This document shows, in pieces, positions 9,802 through 20,421 of a DNA stretch of 64,000 bases. The notes under the pieces were generated by a model, which saw only the letters and a program-made list of their open reading frames with translations, made no database searches and was not told the origin of the DNA. Position 1 is the first letter of the stretch, and every line of letters starts with the position of its first letter. The position numbers and the translations under genes are program-made. The DNA comes from Devosia sp. (GTDB lineage Bacteria > Pseudomonadota > Alphaproteobacteria > Rhizobiales > Devosiaceae), in the NCBI GenBank assembly GCA_015657675.1, contig JACDQI010000158.1, positions 1 through 64,000 on the forward strand. The letters run 5' to 3'.

Positions 9802-10896
9802 TTATGCCCGTCCACCACGGACGGACGGATGCCAGAACGTGATGGCCCGCTCGATGAGCGCCACCACGCCGTAAAAGGCAGATCCCGCCACCGCCGCTAC
9901 GGCGATCTCTGCCCAGACGAGGTCGATATTGAGCTTGCCGACCTCGGTCGAAATCCGGAACCCCATTCCCACAATGGGGGTGCCGAAAAACTCCGCTACG
10001 ATTGCGCCGATCAAGGCGAGAGTCGAGTTGATCTTGAGCGCATTGAAGATGAAGGGCGCTGCGGCGGGCAGTCGCAGCTTGAACAGCGTCTGCCAATAGC
10101 CTGCCGCGTAGGTGCGCATCAGGTCGCGCTCGATCGAGCTGGCGACATTGAGGCCCGCCACCGTGTTGACCAGCATGGGGAAAAAGGTCATCGCCACGAC
10201 GACCGCCGCCTTGCTCTGCCAGTCAAAGCCGAACCACATCACCATGATGGGCGCGATGCCAATGATCGGCAGCGCTGATGCGAAGTTGCCGATCGGCAGC
10301 AGGCCACGTTTCAAGAAGGGAGAGCGGTCAACCAGGATCGCGACGAGAAAGCCGGCGCCGCAGCCCATCGCATAGCCTGCCAGCACTGCCTTGAAGGTCT
10401 GCTGGAAATCCGCCGCGAGCGTCGGGAGAGAGTTGATCAGCCGATCGAAAATCTGGCTGGGCGCGGGCAGCAGCACCATCGGCACATTGGCGCCGCGGGT
10501 GATGAACTCCCACATCAGGAGCAGCACCAGCCCGAAAACGAGCGGGATCACGAGGCCGAATATCCGGCTGGAAACGCGCTTTTCTCGGATGGCCTGCGAC
10601 AGCCGCTCCACGAAAAGCCAGGCGAACCCCCACCAGGCGACCAGCGCGAGCCAGAAGAAGGCCGGCGCGGTCTCATAGACCGGCAACGTCAACAGCAGTC
10701 CGATCGCGCCGATCAGCATCAGCAGGCCATCGAACCAGAAGGGGAACGGCCGGCGGAAGCGCAGCAGCGAGACGGTGCTGAGGACAAGGAAGAACTGAAA
10801 CAGCAATGGCGCGGTGCCATTAGCGAGAGCCATGCCGAGCGCGACGGCGCTCAGAATGCCCGAGATCCAGGCGAGAAGGGTCTGGATCCGGCTCAT
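9802..10896 (-). CDS. ABC transporter permease
   Basis: Binding-protein-dependent permease loop (AGYWQTLFKLRLPAAAPFIFNALKI); extra N-terminal TM region. Confidence 0.85.
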   Translation of the reverse strand: MSRIQTLLAWISGILSAVALGMALANGTAPLLFQFFLVLSTVSLLRFRRPFPFWFDGLLMLIGAIGLLLTLPVYETAPAFFWLALVAWWGFAWLFVERLSQAIREKRVSSRIFGLVIPLVFGLVLLLMWEFITRGANVPMVLLPAPSQIFDRLINSLPTLAADFQQTFKAVLAGYAMGCGAGFLVAILVDRSPFLKRGLLPIGNFASALPIIGIAPIMVMWFGFDWQSKAAVVVAMTFFPMLVNTVAGLNVASSIERDLMRTYAAGYWQTLFKLRLPAAAPFIFNALKINSTLALIGAIVAEFFGTPIVGMGFRISTEVGKLNIDLVWAEIAVAAVAGSAFYGVVALIERAITFWHPSVRGGRA

Positions 10897-11774
10897 GCCC
10901 GCGCCCCCATCCGGGCGTTGGCGAGCCGCTCGGCAAAGCCGACGGCAATCACCAGCGCTGCAGCGAGTCCGGCAGCAATAAAGAGCGCGGCCCAGATCTG
11001 CACAGTCTGGCCGTTATACGATCCGGTCAGCAGCCGCACGCCGAGCCCGCCACCGGCATTGTTGGAGAGCTCGCCCACCACCGCGCCGATCAGCGAGATG
11101 GCGATGCCAACCTTCATCGAGGCAAAGAGGAACGGGATAGCCGAGGGCCAGCGCAGCTTGGAGAACACCTGCCAGGGCGAGGCATTGTAGGTGCGCATCA
11201 GGTCGAGCTGAATGGACTCCGGCGTCCGCAGGCCCTTGACCATGCCGACGACCACCGGGAAAAAGCTCAGATACATCGAGATCAGCGCCTTGGGCAGCAT
11301 CCCGGTGACCCCCACCGCGCCGAGGCCGACCACCACCATCGGCGCAATCGCAAGGATCGGGATGGTCTGGCTGGCAATGATCCAGGGCATCAGCGAGCGG
11401 TTGGACGCATCGTTGTGGACGATCATCACCGCGAGCCCGACGCCGAGCAATGTCCCCAGGGCAAAGCCGAGCAGCGTGCCGCCCAGCGTGATGCCGGCAT
11501 GGTAGGCCAGCGAGCGCTTGGAGGTGATGTCGGTGCCGATCGTGGCGTTCCACACTTCGGCGAACACCTGATGCGGCGACGGCAGGACGGGTTTGGCCTG
11601 CGCCCATGTCGAAAGCGCGAAATCGGTGAACGGCACGTTCGTCAGGTTGGCGCGACTGTTCAGCGTGTCCTGCCAGGGCGCGTTCATCCAGATGGCGGCG
11701 GCGTACCAGAAGAGCACGATCGCGGCGAGCACGATGAGAACGGGCAGGGTCTTGCCGTCGAGAAGCTGGCGCAC
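10893..11774 (-). CDS. ABC transporter permease
   Basis: YNASPWQVFSKLRWPSAIPFLFASMKVGIAISLIGAVVGEL; 4-nt overlap with the next permease. Confidence 0.85.
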   Translation of the reverse strand: MRQLLDGKTLPVLIVLAAIVLFWYAAAIWMNAPWQDTLNSRANLTNVPFTDFALSTWAQAKPVLPSPHQVFAEVWNATIGTDITSKRSLAYHAGITLGGTLLGFALGTLLGVGLAVMIVHNDASNRSLMPWIIASQTIPILAIAPMVVVGLGAVGVTGMLPKALISMYLSFFPVVVGMVKGLRTPESIQLDLMRTYNASPWQVFSKLRWPSAIPFLFASMKVGIAISLIGAVVGELSNNAGGGLGVRLLTGSYNGQTVQIWAALFIAAGLAAALVIAVGFAERLANARMGARA

Positions 11775-11777
11775 GCC

Positions 11778-12559
11778 CTACTCCTCGTACGAGTGGCCGG
11801 CGCGCAGGCGTCGCGCACCCGCGCAGCCAAACGCAGGAACTCGGGCGTCTCGCGGATATCGAGCGGCCGCTCCGCCGGCAGGTCGGATTCGATGATGTCG
11901 GTCACCCGTCCCGGCCGCGGGCTCATCACCACGATCTTGGTGCTGAGATAGACCGCCTCGGGGATCGAATGGGTAACAAAGGCGATGGTCTTTTTCGTCC
12001 GCGCCCAGAGCTTGAGCAATTCGGAGTTGAGATGATCGCGCACGATCTCGTCGAGCGCGCCGAACGGCTCGTCCATCAGCAGCAGGTCAGCGTCAAAGCT
12101 CAGCGCTCGAGCAATCGAGGCGCGTTGCTGCATGCCGCCCGAGAGCTGCCAGGGAAACTTCTTCTCGAACCCGGTGAGGTTCACCAGTTCGAGCGTGCGC
12201 TGGATGCGCGCCGCCCGATCGGAGAGACCCATGATCTCGAGCGGCAGCGCCACGTTCTGCTCGATGGTGCGCCAGGGGTAGAGCGCCGGCGCCTGGAACA
12301 CATAGCCATAGGCGCGGTTGAGCCGGGCATCGCTGGGCGAGGTGCCGTTGACGGTGATGCTGCCCGAGGTCGGCTGTTCGAGATCGGCAATGACCCGGAG
12401 GAAGGTGGTCTTGCCGCAGCCGGAGGGCCCGATGAAGGAGACGAACTCGCCCGCGCCGATCTCGAGATTGACATCGGAAAGGGCTATGACGTCGCCATCA
12501 TTGGTCGAAAAGGTGAGGCCGAGATTTTTGGCGGAAACGACGCTGGCGGCCAAACTCAC
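11778..12559 (-). CDS. ABC transporter ATP-binding protein, apparent 1-bp deletion near 11806
   Basis: Walker A GPSGCGKTTFLR, LSGGMQQRASIARAL, LLMDEPFGALD; restoring one base gives the C-terminus RVRDALRAGHSYEE* at 11778. Confidence 0.85.
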
Positions 12560-14010
12560 ACCCCGCTCTGCGGAATGCCGGTGCGCTCAACCTTGCGCGG
12601 CGCAGTGATCTCTTTCCACTGGCTCAGCGCCCGGTTGACCGGACCCATCGGCTCGCGCGGCACAAACTGGCCGTGGCCCTGGCGGGGATCGAGCTTGTCC
12701 TCAGTCACCGCGACATGGCCGCGGGTCAGCACGAAGCGCGGCAGGCCCTCGACCTCGAAACCTTCGAAGACGTTATAGTCGATGGCCGACTGCTGCTTGC
12801 TCGCACTGATGGTCTTTTTCCGCTTCGGATCCCAGACCACCAGATCGGCATCGGCGCCGACCAGCACCGCACCCTTCTTGGGGTAGAGGCCAAGGATCTT
12901 GGCGATGTTGGTCGAGGTGACAGCCACGAACTCATTCATGGTCAACCGACCGGTGTTGACGCCATGCGTCCAGAGCACGGGCAGACGATCTTCGAGACCA
13001 CCCGTACCATTCGGGATCTTGGCAAAGTTGCCGATGCCGTTGCGCTTTTGCGCCGTGGTGAAAGCGCAGTGGTCGGTTGCCACCACCTGCAGCGAGCCCG
13101 ACTGCAACCCGGCCCAGAGCGAGTCCTGGTGCTGCTTGTTGCGGAAGGGCGGGCTCATGACGCGGCGCGCCGCGTAGTCCCAGTCGCGGTTGAAATATTC
13201 GGACTCGTCGAGCACCAGGTGCTGGACCAACGGCTCGCCATAGACGCGCATGCCCTTCTGCCGGGCGCGGCGGATGGCCTCGTGCGCCTGCTCGCAGGAG
13301 GTGTGCACGATGTAAACCGGCACACCCGCCATATCGGCGATCATGATGGCGCGATTGGTGGCTTCGCCCTCGACTTCCGGCGGTCGGGAATAGGCGTGGC
13401 CTTCCGGACCATTGTTGCCGGCATCGAGCAGCTTCTGGGTCATGGAGGCGACGACGTCACCGTTCTCGGCATGCACCAGCGGCAGCGCGCCCAGTTCGGC
13501 GCAGCGCGTGAACGACGAGAACATCTCGTCGTCATTGACCATCAGGGCACCCTTATAGGCCATGAAGTGCTTGAAGCTGGTGATGCCGCGATCAACGACA
13601 TCGGCCATCTCGTTGAACACCTGCTCGCCCCACCAGGTGATCGCCATGTGGAACGAATAGTCGGCGCTCGCCTTGCCGGTCTTGTTGTCCCACATCTTGA
13701 GCGCATCGAGCAGCGATTGGTTGGGCGAGGGCAGGCAAAAATCCACCACCATGGTGGTGCCGCCGCTGAGCGCCGCGCGCGTACCGGACTCGAAGTCATC
13801 GGCCGAGTAGGTGCCCATGAACGGCATTTCGAGATGCGTATGGGGATCGATGCCACCGGGCATGACGTAACAGCCACTCGCATCCAGCGTCTCGCCGCCC
13901 GAAAGGTTCGGCCCGATCTCGGTGATGGTGCCGTTCTCGACGCGGATATCGGCCTTGTAGGTCAGATCGGCGGTGACGATGGTGCCGTTCTTGATGATCT
14001 TGCTGGTCAT
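12556..14010 (-). CDS. hydA: Dihydropyrimidinase
   Basis: MPGGIDPHTHLEMPFMGTYSADDFESGTRAALSGGTTMVVDF; carboxylated-Lys region FKHFMAYKGALMVNDDEM. Confidence 0.93.
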   Translation of the reverse strand: MTSKIIKNGTIVTADLTYKADIRVENGTITEIGPNLSGGETLDASGCYVMPGGIDPHTHLEMPFMGTYSADDFESGTRAALSGGTTMVVDFCLPSPNQSLLDALKMWDNKTGKASADYSFHMAITWWGEQVFNEMADVVDRGITSFKHFMAYKGALMVNDDEMFSSFTRCAELGALPLVHAENGDVVASMTQKLLDAGNNGPEGHAYSRPPEVEGEATNRAIMIADMAGVPVYIVHTSCEQAHEAIRRARQKGMRVYGEPLVQHLVLDESEYFNRDWDYAARRVMSPPFRNKQHQDSLWAGLQSGSLQVVATDHCAFTTAQKRNGIGNFAKIPNGTGGLEDRLPVLWTHGVNTGRLTMNEFVAVTSTNIAKILGLYPKKGAVLVGADADLVVWDPKRKKTISASKQQSAIDYNVFEGFEVEGLPRFVLTRGHVAVTEDKLDPRQGHGQFVPREPMGPVNRALSQWKEITAPRKVERTGIPQSGV

Positions 14011-14591
14011 TGCGCATTCCCCGTTGTGCTGGAAGGCCCCTCACCCGTCTCGGCCTTCGGCCGAGCCACCCTCTCCCCGACGGGGAGAGGAATAGGCGGT
14101 GCATTATTTGAAAGTCTTGCGGCCAAAGCCGCGCGCGCTGCGTGTGCCCCTCGGGTTCCTCTCCCCGTCGGGGAGAGGGTGGCCGGAGCGTAGCGAAGGT
14201 CGGGTGGGGGGGTGCCCGCAATCACCAACCGGATTGAGAGGAGCACACCATCGCGATCGGAAAGAACGTCAGAGTTCCAGAATCGGAGCACCGAATACCC
14301 CTGCGCACAGAGGAAATCCGTCCGCCTCTGGTCCACAGATGATGTCGCATGTTGACCACCATCCAGTTCGATGACGAGACCTTTTTCTCGGCAAACGAAG
14401 TCAGCCACATAAGGACCTACGGGTACCTGCCGTGCAAACTTCAGCCCGTCGAAACTGCGGTTCTTGAACGCGTACCACAGTCGGTTCTCTGCATCGGTGG
14501 CCCGCCGTCGAAGGGTTCGCGCACGAGAAGCGCTTGCCCGTCCCGGACTGGGAGCAACGTCGCTGTGATCCGAACCGCCCCCCGCCATCAT
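14007..14591 (-). CDS. DUF559 domain-containing (VSR-like endonuclease fold) protein
   Basis: LRRRATDAENRLWYAFKNRSFDGLKFARQVPVGPYVADFVCREKGLVIELDGGQH; overlaps both neighbouring genes by a few nt. Confidence 0.85.
   Translation of the reverse strand: MMAGGGSDHSDVAPSPGRASASRARTLRRRATDAENRLWYAFKNRSFDGLKFARQVPVGPYVADFVCREKGLVIELDGGQHATSSVDQRRTDFLCAQGYSVLRFWNSDVLSDRDGVLLSIRLVIAGTPPPDLRYAPATLSPTGRGTRGAHAARAALAARLSNNAPPIPLPVGERVARPKAETGEGPSSTTGNAQ
14037..14213. repeat. Pair of inverted REP/RPE-like palindromic elements (CTCTCCCCGACGGGGAGAGG cores)
   Basis: 14037-14090 and 14158-14213 both contain CCTCTCCCCG(A/T)CGGGGAGAGG with flanking CTCACCC/GGGTG(G) arms in opposite orientation. Confidence 0.8.
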
Positions 14592-15841
14592 CACCCCACA
14601 ATCTCCGCCGTTTCCAGCACCGCGTGCAGCAACACGTCGCAGCCGGCGCCGGCCCAGTCTTTGGAGATTTCTTCGGCTTCGTTGTGGCTCAAGCCGCCGA
14701 CGCAGGGGCACATGATCATCACCGAGGGGGTGATGCGGTTCATCCAGCAGGCGTCGTGGCCGGCGCCCGAGATGATGTCCATATGGCTGTAGCCGAGCTT
14801 TTCAGCTGCGTTGCGGACGCGCTTGACCAGCGTCGGATCGAACGCCACGGGATCGAAGTGCCCGACAGCTTCCACCGCGCAGCCCACGCCCAGCGCTGCG
14901 CAGATCTTCGGCGCCTCGGCCTCGATGCGAGCCCGCATGCCGTCGAGCTTGGCCTGATCGGGGGAGCGGATATCGATGGTGAACACCACCGTGCCGGGCA
15001 GCACGTTGCGCGAGTTGGGCGAGAATTTCACCTGCCCCACGCCGCCGACGGCACCGGGCTGGTTTTCCATCGCCACGGTCTGCACCATCTCGATGATGCG
15101 CGACATGGCAAGGCCGGCATTGACCCGCATGTTCATCGGGGTCGAGCCCGTATGGGCTTCCTTGCCGGTGAGGGTGAACTCGAGCCACCAAAGGCCCTGA
15201 CCGTGCGTCACCACGCCGATCTGCTTGTTCTCAGCTTCGAGGATCGGACCCTGCTCGATGTGATATTCGAGATAGGCGTGCATCTTGCGCTGCCCGACCG
15301 GTTCGTCGCCGACCCAGCCGATGCGCTTGAGCTCGTCCCCGAAGGTTTTGCCCTCCTGGTCCTTCCGGCCATAGGCATAGTCGAGCGTGTGGACGCCCGC
15401 GAAGACGCCCGAAGCCATCATCGCCGGCGCAAATCGCGCGCCTTCCTCGTTGGTCCAGTTGGTGACGACGATCGGGTGCTTGGTCTTGATGCCCAGGTCG
15501 TTCATCGAACGGACCACTTCGAGCCCGGCCAGCACACCCAGCACGCCGTCATAGCGGCCGCCGGTCGGCTGGGTGTCGAGATGGCTGCCGACATAAACCG
15601 GCAGCGCATTCGGGTCGGTGCCCGGACGGGTGGCGAACATGGTGCCCATCTGGTCGACACCCATGCTCATGCCGGCGGCCTCGCACCATTTCTGGAACAG
15701 CGCTCGGCCTTTGGCGTCGTCGTCGGTCAGCGTCTGCCGATTGGAGCCGCCGGCAATGCCGGGGCCGATCTCGGCCAATTCATGAATGGAGCCCCAGAGG
15801 CGATCAGGATTGATCCGAAGATTTTCGCCGGGAGCTGCCAT
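14591..15841 (-). CDS. Zn-dependent amidase/hydantoinase-carbamoylase family hydrolase (likely beta-ureidopropionase)
   Basis: PVYVGSHLDTQPTGGRYDGVLGVLAGLEVVR, WTNEEGARFAPAMMASGVFAG, EYHIEQGPILE; operon context. Confidence 0.9.
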   Translation of the reverse strand: MAAPGENLRINPDRLWGSIHELAEIGPGIAGGSNRQTLTDDDAKGRALFQKWCEAAGMSMGVDQMGTMFATRPGTDPNALPVYVGSHLDTQPTGGRYDGVLGVLAGLEVVRSMNDLGIKTKHPIVVTNWTNEEGARFAPAMMASGVFAGVHTLDYAYGRKDQEGKTFGDELKRIGWVGDEPVGQRKMHAYLEYHIEQGPILEAENKQIGVVTHGQGLWWLEFTLTGKEAHTGSTPMNMRVNAGLAMSRIIEMVQTVAMENQPGAVGGVGQVKFSPNSRNVLPGTVVFTIDIRSPDQAKLDGMRARIEAEAPKICAALGVGCAVEAVGHFDPVAFDPTLVKRVRNAAEKLGYSHMDIISGAGHDACWMNRITPSVMIMCPCVGGLSHNEAEEISKDWAGAGCDVLLHAVLETAEIVG

Positions 15842-15854
15842 TCACGTGTCCTTC

Positions 15855-17350
15855 TTACTTCATGCTCGGGAAGCTGAACTCGGCGCCGTTTTTGATGCCG
15901 GCCGGCCAGCGCGTCGTCACGGTTTTGAGGCGGGTGTAGAAATGCACGCCTTCGGGTCCGTAGATCGAGTGGTCACCGAAAATCGACCGCTTCCAGCCGC
16001 CGAACGAGTGGTAGGCCACCGGCACCGGCAGCGGCACGTTGATGCCGACCATGCCGACTTCGATCTTGTCGGCGAACTCGCGGGCGGCGTCGCCGTCGCG
16101 CGTAAAGATCGCCGTGCCGTTGGCGTACTCGTGGCCGTGGATGAGGTCGACGGCTTCCTGGTAGGTCTTGGCGCGCACCACCGAGAGCACCGGCCCGAAG
16201 ATCTCCTCGCGGTAGATCTTCATGTCCGGCTTCACGTGGTCGAACAGCGTCCCGCCGACAAAGAAGCCGTTCTCGTAGCCCTGCAGCGAAAAGCCACGGC
16301 CATCGACCACCAGTTCGGCACCGGCTTCGACGCCGGCATCGATGTAGCCGACGATCTTGTCGCGCTGCACCTTGGAGACGATGGGGCCCATCTGGGCGTC
16401 CTTGTCGGTCGCGGGGCCGATCTTGAGCGCTTCGACGCGTGGCTTGAGCTTGGCGATCAGCGCGTCAGCGGTCTTATCGCCCACCGGCACGGCGACGGAG
16501 ATCGCCATGCAGCGCTCGCCGGCCGAGCCGTAGCCGGCGCCCATCAGCGCGTCGGCGGCCTGGTCGAGATCGGCATCGGGCAGCACCACCATGTGGTTCT
16601 TGGCGCCGCCGAGAGCCTGGATTCGCTTACCGGCCTTGGTGCCGCGCTGGTAGACATATTCGGCGATCGGGGTCGAGCCGACGAAGGAGACCGCCTTGAT
16701 GTCGGGGTGGTCGAGGATGGTGTCGACCGCTTCCTTGTCGCCGTGCACGACGTTGAGCACGCCTTCAGGCAGGCCGGCATCCATCAGGAGCTGCCAGGCA
16801 AACATCGGCGCCGACGGATCGCGCTCGGAGGGCTTGAGGATAAAGGTGTTTCCGCAGGCAATGGCCAGCGGATACATCCACATCGGCACCATGGCGGGGA
16901 AGTTGAACGGGGTGATACCCGCCACCACGCCCAGCGGCTGGCGATCGGAATAGCTGTCGATCGAGGGGCCGACATTGCGGCTGAACTCGCCCTTCAAAAG
17001 CTGCGGGATACCGCAGGCGAACTCGACGCAGTCGATACCGCGCGCCAGTTCGCCCAGCGCATCGTCGTGCACCTTGCCATGCTCGAGGCTGATCAGCCGC
17101 GCCAGTTCCTCGGCGTTCTTTTCGAGCAGTTCCTTGAACTTGAACATCACCCGGGCGCGCTTCATCGGCGTGGTGTTGGCCCAGCCGGGCAGCGCCTTTT
17201 TTGCGGACTCCACGGCCGCGTTGATTTCGTCGACGTCGAGAGCGGCAGGGTGGCGATGGCCTCGCCAGTGGCCGGGTTGAAGACCGGCTGGGTCCGCTTG
17301 CTCGTCGAGGTGACTAACTTGCCGCCAATGGCATTCTGGATGGTCGTCAT
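15855..17350 (-). CDS. mmsA: CoA-acylating methylmalonate-semialdehyde dehydrogenase, apparent 1-bp deletion near 17243
   Basis: N-terminus [37 protein letters not shown] in one frame, remainder ([19 protein letters not shown]...[14 protein letters not shown]...[24 protein letters not shown]) in another. Confidence 0.9.
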
Positions 17351-17426
17351 GATGAGATCTCCGCTTGGGTGTCCGGCTTAGAACATGCATTCCATTTGTT
17401 GCGCAATAGAACGTGCGTTCTAAAAC

Positions 17427-18758
17427 CTAGTCCAGCGTCTTCAAAATCTCCGCCAGCTTGCCGATCAGCGTATCGATATGGCTCTTTTCGATGATCAGCG
17501 GCGGCGACATGGCAATGATGTCGCCGGTCGTACGGATCAGGATGCCGGCCTCGAAGGCCTTCACGAAGGCCGAGAAGGCGCGCTTGGTCGGCGAACCGGC
17601 GATCGGCTCGAGTTCAACCGCGCCGATCAGGCCGAGATTACGGATGTCGATGACATGCGGCAGGCCCCTGAGCGAGTGCAGCGCCTCTTCCCAATACGGC
17701 GCCATTTCGGCGCCGCGCGTGAGGAGGCCCTCGTCCTTGTAGGTCTCGAGCGTGGCAAGACCTGCCGCCGAGGCGACCGGGTTCCCCGAGTAGGTATAGC
17801 CGTGGAAGAACTCGATGACGTGCTCGGGGCCCTGCATGAAGGCGTCGTGGATTTCCGAGGTCACCAGCACGGCGCCCATCGGGATGGTGCCGTTGGTCAA
17901 ACCCTTGGCGCAGACGATCATGTCGGGCGTGACGCCGAAATAGTCGGCGGCGAAGGGCGTGCCGACGCGGCCGAAGCCGGTGATGACTTCGTCGAAGATC
18001 AGCAGGATGCCGTGCTTCTTGGTAATCTCGCGGAGCTTTTTGAGATAGCCCTTGGGCGGAATGAGCACGCCGGTCGAACCAGCGACCGGCTCGACGATCA
18101 CCGCTGCGATGGTCGAGGCGTCGTGCAGCGTGACGATGCGCTCGAGTTCGGAGAGCAGGTCGTCCGCACCGGTCTCGCGCTCGCCGCGGGTGAACTGGTT
18201 CTTGCCCGGGGTATGGGTGTGCGGCATGTGGTCGACGCCGGTCAGCAGCGTGCCGAACATCTTGCGGTTGGTGACGATGCCGCCCACCGAGATGCCGCCA
18301 AAATTGACGCCGTGATAGCCGCGCTCGCGGCCGATCAGGCGGAAGCGGGCGCCTTCGCCGCGCACCCGATGATAGGCAAGCGCTACCTTGAGCGCCGTCT
18401 CGACCGCCTCGGAGCCCGAATTGGTATAGAGCACGTGGTTGAGGCCTTCGGGCGCGATGTTGACCAGCGCGTTGGCCAGTTCGAACGCCTTGGGGTGGCC
18501 CATTTGGAACGCCGGGGCGTAGTCCATCTCGCCGGCCTGCTCGGCAATCGCCTCAACGATCTTGGGGCGGCAGTGACCGGCATTGACGCACCAGAGACCC
18601 GCCGTGCCGTCGAGGACTTCGCGGCCGTCGGAGGTCCAGTAATGCATGTCCTTGGCGCGGACGAACATGCGGGGCGCCTTCTTGAACTGCCGGTTGGCAG
18701 TAAAGGGCATCCAGAACGCACTGAGGTCGTTCGGCGTGACATTGAGGCGGTTGGACAC
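17427..18758 (-). CDS. Class III aminotransferase (beta-alanine/omega-amino acid:pyruvate transaminase type)
   Basis: LWCVNAGHCRPKIVEAI, YTNSGSEAVETALKVAL, LIFDEVITGFGRVGTPFAADYFGVTPDMIVCAKGLTNG. Confidence 0.9.
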   Translation of the reverse strand: MSNRLNVTPNDLSAFWMPFTANRQFKKAPRMFVRAKDMHYWTSDGREVLDGTAGLWCVNAGHCRPKIVEAIAEQAGEMDYAPAFQMGHPKAFELANALVNIAPEGLNHVLYTNSGSEAVETALKVALAYHRVRGEGARFRLIGRERGYHGVNFGGISVGGIVTNRKMFGTLLTGVDHMPHTHTPGKNQFTRGERETGADDLLSELERIVTLHDASTIAAVIVEPVAGSTGVLIPPKGYLKKLREITKKHGILLIFDEVITGFGRVGTPFAADYFGVTPDMIVCAKGLTNGTIPMGAVLVTSEIHDAFMQGPEHVIEFFHGYTYSGNPVASAAGLATLETYKDEGLLTRGAEMAPYWEEALHSLRGLPHVIDIRNLGLIGAVELEPIAGSPTKRAFSAFVKAFEAGILIRTTGDIIAMSPPLIIEKSHIDTLIGKLAEILKTLD

Positions 18759-18837
18759 CTTGAGGCTCCCAGGCAGAATGTTGATTGATCCGGTCAGATT
18801 AATTGCAGCTTGACGGACGGTTGTGTTATCCAGAAAT

Positions 18838-18853
18838 TTGACCAGTTGGAAAA
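18838..18853. promoter_or_regulatory. RutR-box-like site TTGACCAGTTGGAAAA
   Basis: 12/14 matches to TTGACCANNTGGTCAA; lies between the divergent transaminase and RutR-like genes. Confidence 0.45.
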
Positions 18854-18903
18854 AATGTTAGCACTCCCATGCCGCCGATCAAGGTGAAAATGCTCCCCGT
18901 CCG

Positions 18904-19611
18904 GTGCTCGAAGGAGTGTGGCCGTTGACTACTGCCGACAAGGCCAAGAAGGCAGCACCCGGCGCGGCCGACAAGCCGGCCAAGCCGATGCCGCGTCCGC
19001 TGACCCGAATCCAGCGCGAAAAGCAGGACATCATCCTTGATGCCGCGCTCGATATCTTCTCGGTGCATGGCTTTCGCGGCGCGACGATCGACCAGATCGC
19101 CGAGGCGGCGGGGATGAGCAAACCGAACCTGCTCTACTATTTCCCGCGCAAGGAAGAGATCCACAAGCGGCTGATCGCCGAGATGCTCGACATCTGGCTG
19201 GCGCCGCTGCGCGAATTCTCCGCCGATGGCGACCCGGTGCCGGAGATCCGCTCCTATATCCGGCGCAAGCTGGAAATGAGCCGCGACTTTCCGCGGCAGA
19301 GCCGGCTGTTTGCCAACGAAATGCTGCAGGGGGCGCCGCGCACCATCGACATGCTGGCTGGCGATCTCAAGCAGCTGGTCGACGAAAAGGTGAAAATCCT
19401 TGAGACTTGGATGGATCAGGGCAAGATCACCCGCACCGATCCCTATCACCTGATCTTTTCGATCTGGGCGACAACGCAGCACTATGCCGATTTCGACGCG
19501 CAGGTGCGCGCCGTGCTCGGCCCGGAACGCGGCGGCGACGGCCGCTTCGAGGACGCGGCGCGGTTTCTCGAGAACCTCTTCCTGCACGGCCTCTTGCCCA
19601 AGAAAGCGTAG
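18904..19611 (+). CDS. rutR: TetR/AcrR family regulator, RutR-like
   Basis: HTH ILDAALDIFSVHGFRGATIDQIAEAAGMSKPNLLYYFPRKEEIH; YcdC/RutR-like C-terminal domain; adjacent to pyrimidine catabolism genes. Confidence 0.75.
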   Translation: MLEGVWPLTTADKAKKAAPGAADKPAKPMPRPLTRIQREKQDIILDAALDIFSVHGFRGATIDQIAEAAGMSKPNLLYYFPRKEEIHKRLIAEMLDIWLAPLREFSADGDPVPEIRSYIRRKLEMSRDFPRQSRLFANEMLQGAPRTIDMLAGDLKQLVDEKVKILETWMDQGKITRTDPYHLIFSIWATTQHYADFDAQVRAVLGPERGGDGRFEDAARFLENLFLHGLLPKKA

Positions 19612-19710
19612 ACAAGAAGACGTAAACGCGGCCGTTAAAACTCTCCCTCCTGGCTGAACCGGCTGTGGAGGGATCGTCGCTCACACTGCTGGCTCCAGAA
19701 GGAGCATTGC

Positions 19711-20421
19711 ATGCGCATCCCGCTTGCCGTCCTGATTGATGCCGAAAACATCTCGTCCGCCCTCTATGACGGACTGCGCGCTACCGTCGAGTCCCTCGGC
19801 GCGCCGATCGTCTGGCAATTGCATGGCGACTTCTTTTCCTGGCCGCATCCAGGGTGGCAGGAGATCGCGCAGCGCGACGGCATCGACATGCGCCACCAGT
19901 TCCACGCCGGCAAGAATTCGTCCGACATGGCCATGACCATCGCCGCCATGGACCTGCTGCATGCCGGACGGATCAAGGGCTTCTGCCTGGTCTCGAGCGA
20001 CAACGACTTTGCGCCGCTGGCGCGACGCCTGCGCACCGACAATGTTGCGGTCTATGGGTTCGGCGCCGAGAAGGCCGGGGTGGCGTTCCGCCAGGCCTGC
20101 AATGCTTTCCACGTGCTGGTCCCACCGGCGCCGCTACTGCCGGCGGCGGTGGAGCGGGGCCTGGACCAGCTCGACATCCGCCGGCTGCACGAGTTGCTGC
20201 ACAGCGTCTGCCGCGAAAGTGGTACGCATGGACGCGTGCTGACGGCCACGGCGGCCAGCTACATCAAGGCCAATGCGCCCGATCTCGCCGCGCGGGTCGG
20301 CGGCGCCGGAAAGTTCCTCAAGGCGCTCAAGGCGCTCGATCTCGTGGCCATCCACGAAGAAGGACCGCAGCGCTTCATCAGCGTCAAGTTCAACAAGCTG
20401 GCCGTCGTCAGCAAGGCTTAG
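19711..20421 (+). CDS. NYN-domain ribonuclease-like protein with C-terminal OST-HTH/LOTUS-like domain
   Basis: LAVLIDAENISSALYDGL, KNSSDMAMTIAAMDLL, GFCLVSSDNDFAPLARRLR; C-terminal winged-helix-like LHELLHSVCRESGTHGRV. Confidence 0.85.
   Translation: MRIPLAVLIDAENISSALYDGLRATVESLGAPIVWQLHGDFFSWPHPGWQEIAQRDGIDMRHQFHAGKNSSDMAMTIAAMDLLHAGRIKGFCLVSSDNDFAPLARRLRTDNVAVYGFGAEKAGVAFRQACNAFHVLVPPAPLLPAAVERGLDQLDIRRLHELLHSVCRESGTHGRVLTATAASYIKANAPDLAARVGGAGKFLKALKALDLVAIHEEGPQRFISVKFNKLAVVSKA

Noticed and set aside
15786-17381. 531-aa plus-strand ORF
   Set aside because: Antisense shadow of the mmsA coding region; no recognisable domain.
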